Assembly (NCBI GenBank): GCA_021793895.1
Contig: JAJYRW010000015.1
Location: forward strand, 1-15,172
DNA length: 15,172 nt
From: Actinomycetes bacterium
Lineage (GTDB): Bacteria; Actinomycetota; Actinomycetes; Actinomycetales; JAJYRW01
Direction of reading: 5' to 3'
The translations under genes were made by a program, and so were the position numbers. Below the pieces are notes generated by a model. That model was not told the origin of the DNA and made no database searches. It saw nothing but the letters and a program-made list of their open reading frames with translations. This document shows positions 6,591-13,812 of this stretch, one piece after another (positions within the stretch are counted from its first letter, which is position 1; each line of letters opens with the position of its first letter).

Positions 6591-8785
6591 ACCGTTTTGC
6601 CCCACTTTCCACGACCAAACCCCGGCCCATCCTAGGTGTGGTCATCGCAATTTTGGTGCCGCTGATCACCGCCGGCATCCTTATCGGCGTAATCGCCAAG
6701 CCGCAGGACCAGCTGGACCAGGTCACGGCGGCGATCGTCAATAACGACGAGCCAGTCGAACTTGACGGACAGCCCGTTCCGCTGGGGCGCCAACTGGCTG
6801 GTGGCCTCGTTGAATCCGGAGAATCGAACGGGGATGAACCCGCCGGTTACCAGTGGGAAATCACCGATGCGGAAAAGGCCGCGACCGGAATCGAAGATGG
6901 CACCTATGGCGCCGTGGTGACGATCCCTGAGAACTTCTCGGAAGCGGCCATGTCAACTGCCGGGGACATCGCGGATGTGCAGCGAGCCACGATCGCGGTA
7001 ACGACTTCGCCGCGGGCCCGGTTGATCGATGAGGCGCTGACCCGCGCGATCGCCTCGACCGCGACGGATGTGATGGGCACGGAATTAACCGAAACGTATC
7101 TGGACAACCTATTTATTGGGTTCAACACGCTGGATTCCGAGTTGGGGGAGGCCGCTGAGGGGGCGGGTGAACTGGCAGAAGGCGCTGGGGAACTTTCCGG
7201 TGGCGTGGGGGAGTTGTCTGAGGGGATGGGCGGCCTTGAGTCCGGCGCCGATCAGCTGGCAGCTGGAACGAATGAACTCGTAGGCGGCATCGGGGAGTTC
7301 AATAACGGCATCATGCAACTGGGCGATGGAACCGGCGCGCTCAGTTCCGGCGCGCGGGAACTGGCCGGCGGTGCGGATGAGCTCGCCGGGGGCCTCGATC
7401 AGTTGAATTCTGGTCTGGGCGAGCTGGAGACCGGCGGCAAGGAACTGGCGGGCGGGCTTGACCAGTTGCGCCAGGAAACCGGCGATATGCCCGACCAGTT
7501 TGGCGAACTCGTCGGTGGAATTGGCGAGCTGGAGCAGGGCGCGGGTGGGCTCGCGGCCGGACTGGAACAGCAGCAGGCGGGGCTGGAGCAATTAAGAGAA
7601 TTGGCCTGCTCGCCGCTAGTCACTGACCCCACGGGCGAATTGTGTCCGGCACTTACTGAAGTGGTTGACGGGTCCCCGGAACTAATTGCCGGCGCACAGG
7701 GCCTGGAATCCGGTGCGGCCGCGATTGGGCAGGGCGCAGAGCAACTCATTAGTGAAAACGGTCCCCTTGCCGAGCTGCAAGGTGCGATTGACCAACTCGC
7801 AGATGGCGGCTCCGAACTGGCCGGGGGCTTGAGTGAGGTCCACGGCGCTGCAGGAGGGGCGGCCGATGGCGCCCGCGAACTAGCCGGTGGTGCCGGCCAA
7901 CTAGCAAACGGTGTAGACGAATTGTCCGCCGGGATTTCCGAACTGGAAAGCGGCGCGGGCGAATTGGGAACCGGCGCAGCACAGCTGGGTGGGGGAGCGG
8001 ACGAACTTGCTGATGGCTTGCACGAAGTGGGCAACGGCGTGGAGGAGCTAGCAGGAGGATCCGAAGAACTGGCTGCGGGAACCGATGAGCTCGCCGGCGG
8101 CCTAGATGAGGCGGTGGAAGAGATCCCGACGTTCCCGGATGAGTACCGTGAGGGCGCGGCGGACGTTATTGCCAATCCGGTTACCGTGGGCGAACAAGAC
8201 GCCAGCGCTTTTAGCTTCGACCTAACGCGCAACTGGGTCGGGTTCTTCACCGTGATCGCACTGTGGATTAGTGCACTTTGGATCTACACCGCAGCCCCGA
8301 CCACCCTGGGCCAGGTGCGTGGCACAACGCGCTCCAGTGCCTTCTTGGCGCTGCGCTCGCTGGCGCTGCCCGCGGCGGTGGCCGTCGGCCAGGGTCTAAT
8401 TGTGACCGCGCTGGTGGCAATTACCGGCAACATTTCCGGGGCCAAACTCATCGGATTTGGCGCCCTAGCGAGCCTGATTGCGGTGGCGTTCTTACTCGTC
8501 CAGCGCGCGCTGATGGCGGTGACGGGCCGCATTGGTCTGGTCATTTCCCTGGGCGTGGCGATATTGGCAATAGCCACCGCGCTCACTTCGGCGATGCCGG
8601 CGCTCGCGCGGGTCATCGTGGGTTGGTTGCCTATCGGCCCGGCCGCGGACGCGTTGAACGGGCTGGAGAACGGGTTCGGAATTGCCTCAGCGGTAGTGGC
8701 GCTGGTCGCGTGGGCGATTGGCGGCTGGATAGTTGTGGCTTTGAGTCTGCGCCGGCAGCGAGTAGCACAAGTGGTGGCAACCTGA
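6587..8785 (+). CDS. YhgE/Pip family membrane protein with two heptad-repeat arrays
   Basis: A 732-residue protein whose ATG overlaps the stop of the MMPL gene (ATGA). TM1 is at about 14-37, followed by the YhgE/Pip N-terminal domain (VTAAIVNNDEPVELDGQPVP, residues about 46-65). A long extracytoplasmic glycine-rich region follows: about 15 heptads of type GxxELxx at 192-296, a linker with Cys341 and Cys353, and about 15 more at 407-511. The C-terminus (about 550-725) is an ABC-2/Pip-like bundle of about five or six TM segments ending in a basic tail. YhgE/Pip proteins are known as phage-infection proteins and as parts of ESX/T7SS or ABC-2-like export systems in Gram-positives; the exact role is uncertain. 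Coupling to an MMPL with an NBD-like tail suggests a joint envelope export complex. Confidence 0.92.
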   Translation: MNRFAPLSTTKPRPILGVVIAILVPLITAGILIGVIAKPQDQLDQVTAAIVNNDEPVELDGQPVPLGRQLAGGLVESGESNGDEPAGYQWEITDAEKAATGIEDGTYGAVVTIPENFSEAAMSTAGDIADVQRATIAVTTSPRARLIDEALTRAIASTATDVMGTELTETYLDNLFIGFNTLDSELGEAAEGAGELAEGAGELSGGVGELSEGMGGLESGADQLAAGTNELVGGIGEFNNGIMQLGDGTGALSSGARELAGGADELAGGLDQLNSGLGELETGGKELAGGLDQLRQETGDMPDQFGELVGGIGELEQGAGGLAAGLEQQQAGLEQLRELACSPLVTDPTGELCPALTEVVDGSPELIAGAQGLESGAAAIGQGAEQLISENGPLAELQGAIDQLADGGSELAGGLSEVHGAAGGAADGARELAGGAGQLANGVDELSAGISELESGAGELGTGAAQLGGGADELADGLHEVGNGVEELAGGSEELAAGTDELAGGLDEAVEEIPTFPDEYREGAADVIANPVTVGEQDASAFSFDLTRNWVGFFTVIALWISALWIYTAAPTTLGQVRGTTRSSAFLALRSLALPAAVAVGQGLIVTALVAITGNISGAKLIGFGALASLIAVAFLLVQRALMAVTGRIGLVISLGVAILAIATALTSAMPALARVIVGWLPIGPAADALNGLENGFGIASAVVALVAWAIGGWIVVALSLRRQRVAQVVAT
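7160..8119 (+). repeat. Heptad (21-bp) repeat arrays in the YhgE/Pip gene
   Basis: Two blocks, 7160-7474 and 7805-8119, each encode 15 seven-residue units with Gly first and usually Glu-Leu or Gln-Leu at positions 4-5 (for example GARELAG, GADELAG, GSEELAA). The units share an amino-acid pattern but differ at the DNA level, so they are old or under selection rather than freshly slipped. The intervening 7475-7804 has weaker units and the Cys341/Cys353 loop. Confidence 0.85.
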
Positions 8786-8834
8786 TGAACTAAGGCTGAC
8801 GTGAGCTGCATAAACCTGCGTGAAAGGTCGGGCC

Positions 8835-9536
8835 ATGGAATTACAGTTCTTTACCGACTCCTCGTTGATGGAATGGCAGATGCTGGGCTTGGCCTTCGTG
8901 CTGTCAGCCATTATCGGAATCGAACGCCAGGTGCATCAAAAAGATGCGGGATTGCGCACGCACGTTCTTGTCGGTCTTGGGTCAGCGACGTTTACGCTCG
9001 TTTCCGGGCTCGGATTCCAAGGCGCCCTGGGCGACTTGGTGATACTTGACCCCAGCCGAGTCGCGGCCCAGGTCGTTTCGGGGATCGGCTTTTTGGGCGC
9101 GGGCGTGATATTCATGCGCCGCGATATTGTGCGAGGGCTGACAACTGCCGCCTCCATTTGGGTTGCAGCCGCGGTCGGAATGGCCTGTGGTGCGGGCATG
9201 CCCACCACCGCCATAGTCGTCACCGTGCTGCACGTGATTGCACTGATGCTCTTTACTCCCGTCGTGCGGCGTCTAGCGCCACCGCGGCGGAGGGCAAAAG
9301 AGCTGGAAATACGGATAGAAGACATCGAGGGTGGCTTATCGGAAGTGATGGAACTTGCTGCCGAAAAGGGCTACCAGTTGGAACTGAAATCCACCAGCAC
9401 GGAGTTGACTAACGGAAGACGGGTAATGACCGCGCGTTTCCGGTTAGAACACGGACCGAAAGTCTGGAAGCTCGCCGAAGAACTAGCCAAGCGACCCGAA
9501 ATCTCATCCATCCAGATGAGCGAGAAGCCGGGTTAG
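8835..9536 (+). CDS. MgtC/SapB family membrane protein
   Basis: A 233-residue protein. ATG 8835 is preferred because AAAGG lies 7 nt upstream; an in-frame GTG at 8820 has no ribosome site. The N-terminal half has about five TM segments with the family signature GIERQVHQKDAGLRTHVLVG (residues 28-47) and VSGIGFLGAGVIF followed by GLTTAASIWVAAAVGM. The C-terminal 80 residues form a soluble ACT-like domain (ELEIRIEDIEGG to SSIQMSEKPG). MgtC proteins act at the membrane in Mg2+ limitation, phosphate handling and intracellular survival, partly by inhibiting ATP synthase; which of these applies is unknown. It lies 49 bp after yhgE and may be co-transcribed. Its stop overlaps that of the convergent regulator gene. 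Confidence 0.92.
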   Translation: MELQFFTDSSLMEWQMLGLAFVLSAIIGIERQVHQKDAGLRTHVLVGLGSATFTLVSGLGFQGALGDLVILDPSRVAAQVVSGIGFLGAGVIFMRRDIVRGLTTAASIWVAAAVGMACGAGMPTTAIVVTVLHVIALMLFTPVVRRLAPPRRRAKELEIRIEDIEGGLSEVMELAAEKGYQLELKSTSTELTNGRRVMTARFRLEHGPKVWKLAEELAKRPEISSIQMSEKPG

Positions 9537-10207
9537 GGTTTGGGCTTTTTCACAAACTGGGCAATACAGGTCGTACCCGGTGCCAGGTCGACAATGTCGA
9601 CCGGCGCCTCCGCCTCCTGAAGATAGCCGCGCAGCAGCCCGAAGTGGATGGCGCAAATATTTGAAAGTAACGGCTGGCTGACCGTCCGATAGGGGCAGGA
9701 CGTAAAAGCAACCGTCTCCTCTCCAGTGCGCGTGGCCTCAAATCCCATCGACTGGGTGTGTTTGATGACCTCTTCCAGCGCATCAGGTGTTGCCACCTCG
9801 GACAGGTGCTGCAAGTCCTGGTTGTCAATATTGGCAAGCTCTTGGCCCCAAGTCTGCCCAATTTCTTCCACCGTCTTTTGTGGATGATTGCTCTGGCCCA
9901 CAATGTGGCGCAGCAACACTTGCGTTAGGTCGCGCAGATGTGATGTATCGACTTCTGGAGCCTGATCGGTCGCACTATAAAGGCGGCGCGGGCGCCCCTG
10001 GCCGTGCGGCGCGTCTTGCTTCTCCGCGACGTAATTCAGCTTCATCAATGCCTCGAGATGAAAGCGAATCGTATTGCTGTGCAGTGACAGGGCGCCGGCT
10101 ATTTCAGCCACGGAGCGCGGCTCATGCTGCGACATCACGTAGCGCAGCACGCGCGCCCGAGTTGGCCCGAGTCCGTGACCAGATTTTTTCGTTACCACGC
10201 AGCCCAT
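9533..10207 (-). CDS. SufR-like (COG2345-type) winged-helix regulator with candidate Fe-S cysteines
   Basis: A 224-residue protein. The N-terminal winged helix (about 13-80) has RSVAEIAGALSLHSNTIRFHLEAL and the wing HGQGRPRRLYSAT, typical of ArsR-like COG2345/SufR regulators. The C-terminal domain holds three cysteines, C171, C185 and C214 (SCPYR, NICAIHFGLLRGY, GTTCIAQ), matching in style the cysteines that bind an Fe-S cluster in SufR; a fourth Cys is at position 3. Thus it may sense iron-sulfur status or redox. It is divergent from moaA (which encodes a two-cluster Fe-S enzyme) with 60 bp between the starts, so control of Moco synthesis is a reasonable inference. ATG 10207 has only a weak AGGG. 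Its stop TAA overlaps the mgtC stop TAG (TTAG, 9533-9536). Confidence 0.85.
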   Translation of the reverse strand: MGCVVTKKSGHGLGPTRARVLRYVMSQHEPRSVAEIAGALSLHSNTIRFHLEALMKLNYVAEKQDAPHGQGRPRRLYSATDQAPEVDTSHLRDLTQVLLRHIVGQSNHPQKTVEEIGQTWGQELANIDNQDLQHLSEVATPDALEEVIKHTQSMGFEATRTGEETVAFTSCPYRTVSQPLLSNICAIHFGLLRGYLQEAEAPVDIVDLAPGTTCIAQFVKKPKP

Positions 10208-10267
10208 TGTGCCCTATGGATTAGATACCACGAACAACTTGGAAGAAATCCGAGTTACATTGGTTCC
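10208..10267. promoter_or_regulatory. Divergent promoter region between SufR-like regulator and moaA
   Basis: In 60 bp there are two opposed -10 candidates. TACATT on the plus strand (10256-10261) ends 6 nt before the GTG of moaA, with no Shine-Dalgarno, so it suits a leaderless mRNA. TCTAAT on the minus strand (10225-10220) lies upstream of the regulator ATG. The -10s are about 30 bp apart, so a regulator bound between them could control both. The pair GGATT (10218-10222) / AATCC (10247-10251) is a possible but weak inverted site. Confidence 0.5.
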
Positions 10268-11302
10268 GTGGCGAACTCAGCGATCTCTTCGAACCTCCTT
10301 GACACGTTTGGGCGGGTAGCGCGCGACCTGCGGGTATCCCTTACCGACCGATGCAACCTGCGCTGCACGTACTGCATGCCCGCCGAGGGGATGGAGTGGC
10401 TACCGAATCAAAAAGTACTCAGCGATGAAGAAATTTCTCGGCTGCTGCGCATTGGAGTGCAAGATCTGGGCATTACCAAGATCCGTTTCACGGGGGGAGA
10501 ACCGCTTTTACGCAAAGGTCTAGAAGACATCGTGGCCGCTACCGCACAGCTGCGCACGGCCGATGGTCAACGCCCGGAATTGACGCTGACAACGAATGCT
10601 TTGGGGCTCGATCGCCGGGCAGAAAAACTAGCCGCCGCGGGTCTTGATCGTGTCAATATTTCGCTGGATTCTCTAGACAAAGAACGCTATGCGCGACTCG
10701 CCCGGCGCGACCGTCTACCCGACGTGTTGGCCGGTATTGAAGCGGCGGCCGCGGCCGGCCTCTTACCCGTAAAAATCAACGCGGTGATCATGCCCGACAC
10801 CAACGAGCCGGATATTTTGCCGCTTGCGCATTTCGCGCTGAGCCACGGACATCAGTTGCGCTTCATTGAACAAATGCCGCTGGGCCCGCGCGAAGCCTGG
10901 AAGCGGGACCAACTAGTAACCCAGCAGCAGATTTTGGATATTTTGCGCCAGGAGTTACACCTCTCGCCGGCTGAAGAACCACGCGGAGCGGCGCCGGCGC
11001 AGTTGTGGCATGCGAAAAGCGCGAATGGCGCGCACACTGGCGAGATTGGGGTCATTGCTTCGGTCACCGCGCCCTTCTGCGGCGCCTGTGATCGCACGCG
11101 ACTGACCGCAGATGGTCAAATGCGCAACTGTTTATTTGCGCGCGGAGAAACCGATTTGCGCGGGCCATTGCGCGCCGGTGCCACCGATGCCGAACTGGCT
11201 GATATTTGGCGCGGTGGCCAGTGGGTCAAGCGCGCCGGTCACGGCATCGGAGAGCCAGACTTCGAACAACCAAAGCGCAATATGAGCGCGATCGGTGGCT
11301 AG
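10268..11302 (+). CDS. moaA: GTP 3',8-cyclase MoaA
   Basis: A 344-residue radical-SAM enzyme of cytoplasmic Moco synthesis. It turns GTP into 3',8-cyclo-7,8-dihydro-GTP, which MoaC then converts to cPMP. The N-terminal cluster is CNLRCTYC (Cys29, Cys33, Cys36), followed by FTGGEPLLR for SAM binding. The C-terminal cluster is FCGACDRTRL...NC (Cys271, Cys274, Cys288), and the end is the conserved Gly-Gly. GTG 10268 was chosen because MoaA homology begins there (LLDTFGRVARDLRVSLTDRC) and a -10 hexamer sits 6 nt upstream; the open frame further up overlaps the divergent regulator. All catalytic motifs are intact. It is the first gene of the moaA-orf-moaE-moeA run. No moaC is seen in the window. 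Confidence 0.97.
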   Translation: MANSAISSNLLDTFGRVARDLRVSLTDRCNLRCTYCMPAEGMEWLPNQKVLSDEEISRLLRIGVQDLGITKIRFTGGEPLLRKGLEDIVAATAQLRTADGQRPELTLTTNALGLDRRAEKLAAAGLDRVNISLDSLDKERYARLARRDRLPDVLAGIEAAAAAGLLPVKINAVIMPDTNEPDILPLAHFALSHGHQLRFIEQMPLGPREAWKRDQLVTQQQILDILRQELHLSPAEEPRGAAPAQLWHAKSANGAHTGEIGVIASVTAPFCGACDRTRLTADGQMRNCLFARGETDLRGPLRAGATDAELADIWRGGQWVKRAGHGIGEPDFEQPKRNMSAIGG

Positions 11303-11546
11303 GCGGCCGCCGCCCTACGCCTCCTCGCCCAGCTACTTACTCCCTGGCTTATTGGTTTTGGCATGTTCGGATTTCTGGGCTCCCAAACCATGGAATTTGC
11401 CGGACGCTCCGACGTGGTTGTTTGGTACCAAGGCTCCGCGCTGGCCCGCCACCACCTTCTACTGGATCGGCGTAGTGTGGGCAGTGGCATGCGTGGTCAT
11501 CACCTGGGTGCGATACGCGCGCCCCGGTGCCCCCAAACCCGGTTGA
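11295..11546 (+). CDS. Small putative membrane protein between moaA and moaE
   Basis: An 83-residue frame starting at a GTG that overlaps the last codons of moaA by 8 bp and ending 3 bp before moaE, so it fills the gap exactly. Two hydrophobic segments are visible: SYLLPGLLVLAC (about 13-24) and TFYWIGVVWAVACVVITWV (about 54-72), with a Trp-rich middle and a basic C-terminus. I do not recognise a family. There is no clear Shine-Dalgarno. In the frame one base over (the moaA frame after its stop), the first part also reads as a plausible membrane segment (LLTPWLIGFGMFGFLGSQ), so a frameshift in this gene or a different N-terminus is possible. No function is proposed; position suggests a link to Moco or molybdate. 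Confidence 0.5.
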   Translation: MARRPPPYASSPSYLLPGLLVLACSDFWAPKPWNLPDAPTWLFGTKAPRWPATTFYWIGVVWAVACVVITWVRYARPGAPKPG

Positions 11547-11549
11547 TAG

Positions 11550-12008
11550 ATGGTGATTATGGACGACGTCTTGCGGTTTGCGCAGGTAAGTTCGGCTGCA
11601 ATTGATGTACCGCAGGTGATGGCACTGGTCTCCGACCCCCAGGCGGGGGCCATCGCCACGTTCGTGGGCGCAGTGCGCAATCACGACGGGGGAAGGGACG
11701 TGGCCGCCCTTAGCTATACGGCCCATCCCAGTGCCGAAGAAATTTTGGAGCAGGTCGCGCAAGAGTTCGCTGACCGGCCGGGCGTCCACCGCCTGGCCGT
11801 GGCCCACCGCGTGGGTGATCTCGAGATCGGAGATGTGGCACTGTTCGCCGCAGTTTCCGCCTCGCACCGCGCCGAAGCGTTTCCGGTACTGGAAGAACTC
11901 GTTAACCGGATCAAGGCCGCCGTGCCGATCTGGAAACATCAAGAATACGCCGACGGCACGAAAGACTGGCCCGGTAGCACCGGGGGAAATCTTGCGCACC
12001 GTAACTGA
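11550..12008 (+). CDS. moaE: Molybdopterin synthase catalytic (large) subunit MoaE
   Basis: A 152-residue protein. MoaE dimerises and, with two thiocarboxylated MoaD subunits, adds the dithiolene sulfurs to cPMP to give molybdopterin. Family motifs seen: GAIATFVGAVRNHDGG (residues 33-48), the LSYTAHPSAEEIL block, VAHRVGDLEIGDVALF, SASHRAEAF with the conserved His-Arg, and IKAAVPIWKHQEYADG with the two active-site lysines. ATG 11550 starts 3 bp after the previous frame's stop; an alternative ATG at 11559 (M4) would also give a complete protein. Its 3' end overlaps moeA. The partner MoaD is not in the window. Confidence 0.95.
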   Translation: MVIMDDVLRFAQVSSAAIDVPQVMALVSDPQAGAIATFVGAVRNHDGGRDVAALSYTAHPSAEEILEQVAQEFADRPGVHRLAVAHRVGDLEIGDVALFAAVSASHRAEAFPVLEELVNRIKAAVPIWKHQEYADGTKDWPGSTGGNLAHRN

Positions 12009-13206
12009 GCATTTGGCGGCCGTTTTGGCCCTCGGCCACCCCTTGCCTAGCCAACTGGTGCCCATCGGTGCTGATTTGGCTCGCTATTTGACCCGCGATA
12101 TTGCAGCGCGATACGCGGTCCCGCCCTTCGACAACTCCGCGATGGACGGCTACGCCGTGCGCCATGCGGATCTGCAAGAAGTGCCCGCGGTACTGCAAGT
12201 GGTGGGCGATGTTCCGGCCGGAACGGCCGCCACGGAAACCGTCGAGCCGGGTGAAGCGATGCGCATCATGACTGGGGCGCCGCTACCGCAGGGAGCCGAC
12301 ACGGTGGTGCCGGTTGAACTCACCGACCAAGCCCCTGGTGATCACCCCCTTCCCGCACGCGTGCGGATCAACGAGGTGGCGGCGCTCGGGCGCCACATCC
12401 GCCGGGCGGGGGAGAACGCGGCGGTGGGAGATGCCGTCCTAAATCAAGGAACGCGCGCCACCCCGGCTGCCGCAGCGGCAGCGGCCTCGGTGGGTGTTTC
12501 ACACTGGCAGGTGACGGCGCGGCCGCGGGTGGCAGTGATCGCGACGGGCGCGGAGTTGCGGGAGCCGGGCCAGGCGCTGGGGCCGGGGGAGATTCCGGAT
12601 TCCAACTCGCTTTTACTTTCCGGGTTGGTGGAGCAGTTCGGCGGTGAGGTGTCCGGGGCGTATCGGGTGGCGGATGAACCGGCGGCCTTTACCGAATTGA
12701 TGGGGGCCTTAACGCAGGTGGATGTGATCGTCACCAGCGGCGGGATTTCGGCCGGAGCCTTTGAGGTGGTGCGCCAGGCCGCCGGTGGCGCGATGGAATT
12801 CGTGACGGTTGGAATGCAGCCGGGTAAACCGCAGGGAATTGGCCGGTGGCCCGTGGCTGACCGCCCGGTTCCAATGCTCGCATTCCCCGGAAATCCCGTG
12901 TCCGTGTTCGTATCGGCGTGGCTGTTCTTGCGGCCACTGATCCAGCACCTGGCGGGCGTGCCGGTGGGGGACGCGCGGCTTGGTGCGGTGGCGGCTGAAA
13001 GTTGGCGCCCGCCGGTGGGTCGGGAACAGTATTTGCCGATTGTCTGGCGCGATGGCGGGATTGTGCGCGCGCATCAGATGGGGTCGGGCTCGCACGCCAT
13101 TGCTTCGCTGCACTTGGCGCAGGGGCTGGCGATTGTGCCGGCGGATGTGGAGCGGGTGCAGGTGGGCGATGAGTTGGAAGTTATTGACCTGCGTGCGGGG
13201 TTTTAG
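11992..13206 (+). CDS. moeA: Molybdopterin molybdotransferase MoeA
   Basis: A 404-residue enzyme that inserts molybdate into adenylylated molybdopterin. I choose TTG 11992 because it follows GGGGGA (11982-11987) and gives the N-terminus MRTVTEHLAAVLAL, which matches MoeA family starts (MRSVEEHL type). The open frame upstream lies in moaE sequence. The gene overlaps moaE by 17 bp. Motifs: VPPFDNSAMDGYAV (residues 43-56), IMTGAPLPQGADTVVP, VAVIATGAEL, SGGISAGAFEVV (249 on), GMQPGKPQGIG and FPGNPVS (298-304), then the domain IV tail ending in VGDELEVIDL. Complete and apparently functional. It ends 10 bp before the stop of the convergent mogA. Confidence 0.96.
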   Translation: MRTVTEHLAAVLALGHPLPSQLVPIGADLARYLTRDIAARYAVPPFDNSAMDGYAVRHADLQEVPAVLQVVGDVPAGTAATETVEPGEAMRIMTGAPLPQGADTVVPVELTDQAPGDHPLPARVRINEVAALGRHIRRAGENAAVGDAVLNQGTRATPAAAAAAASVGVSHWQVTARPRVAVIATGAELREPGQALGPGEIPDSNSLLLSGLVEQFGGEVSGAYRVADEPAAFTELMGALTQVDVIVTSGGISAGAFEVVRQAAGGAMEFVTVGMQPGKPQGIGRWPVADRPVPMLAFPGNPVSVFVSAWLFLRPLIQHLAGVPVGDARLGAVAAESWRPPVGREQYLPIVWRDGGIVRAHQMGSGSHAIASLHLAQGLAIVPADVERVQVGDELEVIDLRAGF

Positions 13207-13216
13207 GGCAGTGGAG

Positions 13217-13711
13217 TTAGTCGTGTGCAGCGCCGTCAAGCTGGCCCACGATGTGCACCAGCAGGGGCGAAATGATCGCCAGAGTATCGCGCACCCCGCC
13301 GGGGGAGCCGGGTGCGTTAATAATGAACGCCGGGGGCAGGTGAGCGGCGTAGAGCACGGCGGCGCGGCCGCGCGACAGGGCCGCATTAGCACTATTTTTC
13401 CGGCCGCGGGCTCGAATCTGTTCCATGAGCCCGGGGATTTCCTTTGGCGCCAGTTGGGCCGTGACTTCCGGTGTAATGTCGCGCGGGCCGATTCCCGTGC
13501 CGCCCGTGGTGATGATGGCGCGGGCACCGGCACTGTGCGCGGAGCCAATAGCGTCACGGATTGCAGCGGCCTCATCGGGGATGACGGTGGAATCAAGGGC
13601 AGTAAATCCGGCGGCCCGGAGCAGTTCTTGGGCCAGCGGCCCGGACTCATCGGGGTAGGCGCCCGCTGCGGCGCGGTCCGAAATCGTGATGACGGCCACC
13701 GGAAACGACAT
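13217..13711 (-). CDS. mogA: Molybdopterin adenylyltransferase, MogA/MoaB family
   Basis: A 164-residue protein that activates molybdopterin by adenylylation before MoeA acts. Motifs: VAVITISDRAAAGAYPDESG at the N-terminus, ITTGGTGIGPRDITPE (67-82), EIPGLMEQIR, and the AALSRG and INAPGSPGGV segments. These are shared by MogA and MoaB, so the symbol is by role. It is the only Moco gene here on the minus strand, convergent with moeA and divergent from modA. ATG 13711 has no Shine-Dalgarno, but TAAGAT (13723-13718) ends 6 nt upstream, so the mRNA is probably leaderless. Confidence 0.93.
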   Translation of the reverse strand: MSFPVAVITISDRAAAGAYPDESGPLAQELLRAAGFTALDSTVIPDEAAAIRDAIGSAHSAGARAIITTGGTGIGPRDITPEVTAQLAPKEIPGLMEQIRARGRKNSANAALSRGRAAVLYAAHLPPAFIINAPGSPGGVRDTLAIISPLLVHIVGQLDGAAHD

Positions 13712-13812
13712 ATCAGCATCTTAGGGCTTCAGCGCGCGTTTTTCGGGATGCTGCGCACCCGCATCGGGCTTTACCGCGCTGGGGCAAAACCCGAAGACCA
13801 GCAGGGGCGCTG
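13712..13812. promoter_or_regulatory. mogA-modA divergent region with inverted repeat
   Basis: A 101-bp gap. A minus-strand -10 candidate TAAGAT (13723-13718) serves mogA. Perfect 7-bp arms CAGCATC (13714-13720) and GATGCTG (13747-13753), 26 bp apart, flank that -10 and could be a regulator site or a weak RNA stem. It does not resemble the known E. coli ModE operator. The modA ribosome site AGGGG (13803-13807) closes the region. No plus-strand promoter is evident. Confidence 0.4.

Noticed and set aside
7399..8250. 283-residue minus-strand Ser/Pro-rich frame
   Set aside because: It is the antisense shadow of the YhgE heptad arrays; composition follows from the complementary GC-rich repeat codons.
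13257..13809. 13-bp exact repeat ACCAGCAGGGGCG at 13257-13269 and 13797-13809 on either side of mogA
   Set aside because: A 13-bp match in a 15-kb window of biased composition is expected by chance, and the first copy is simply mogA coding sequence.
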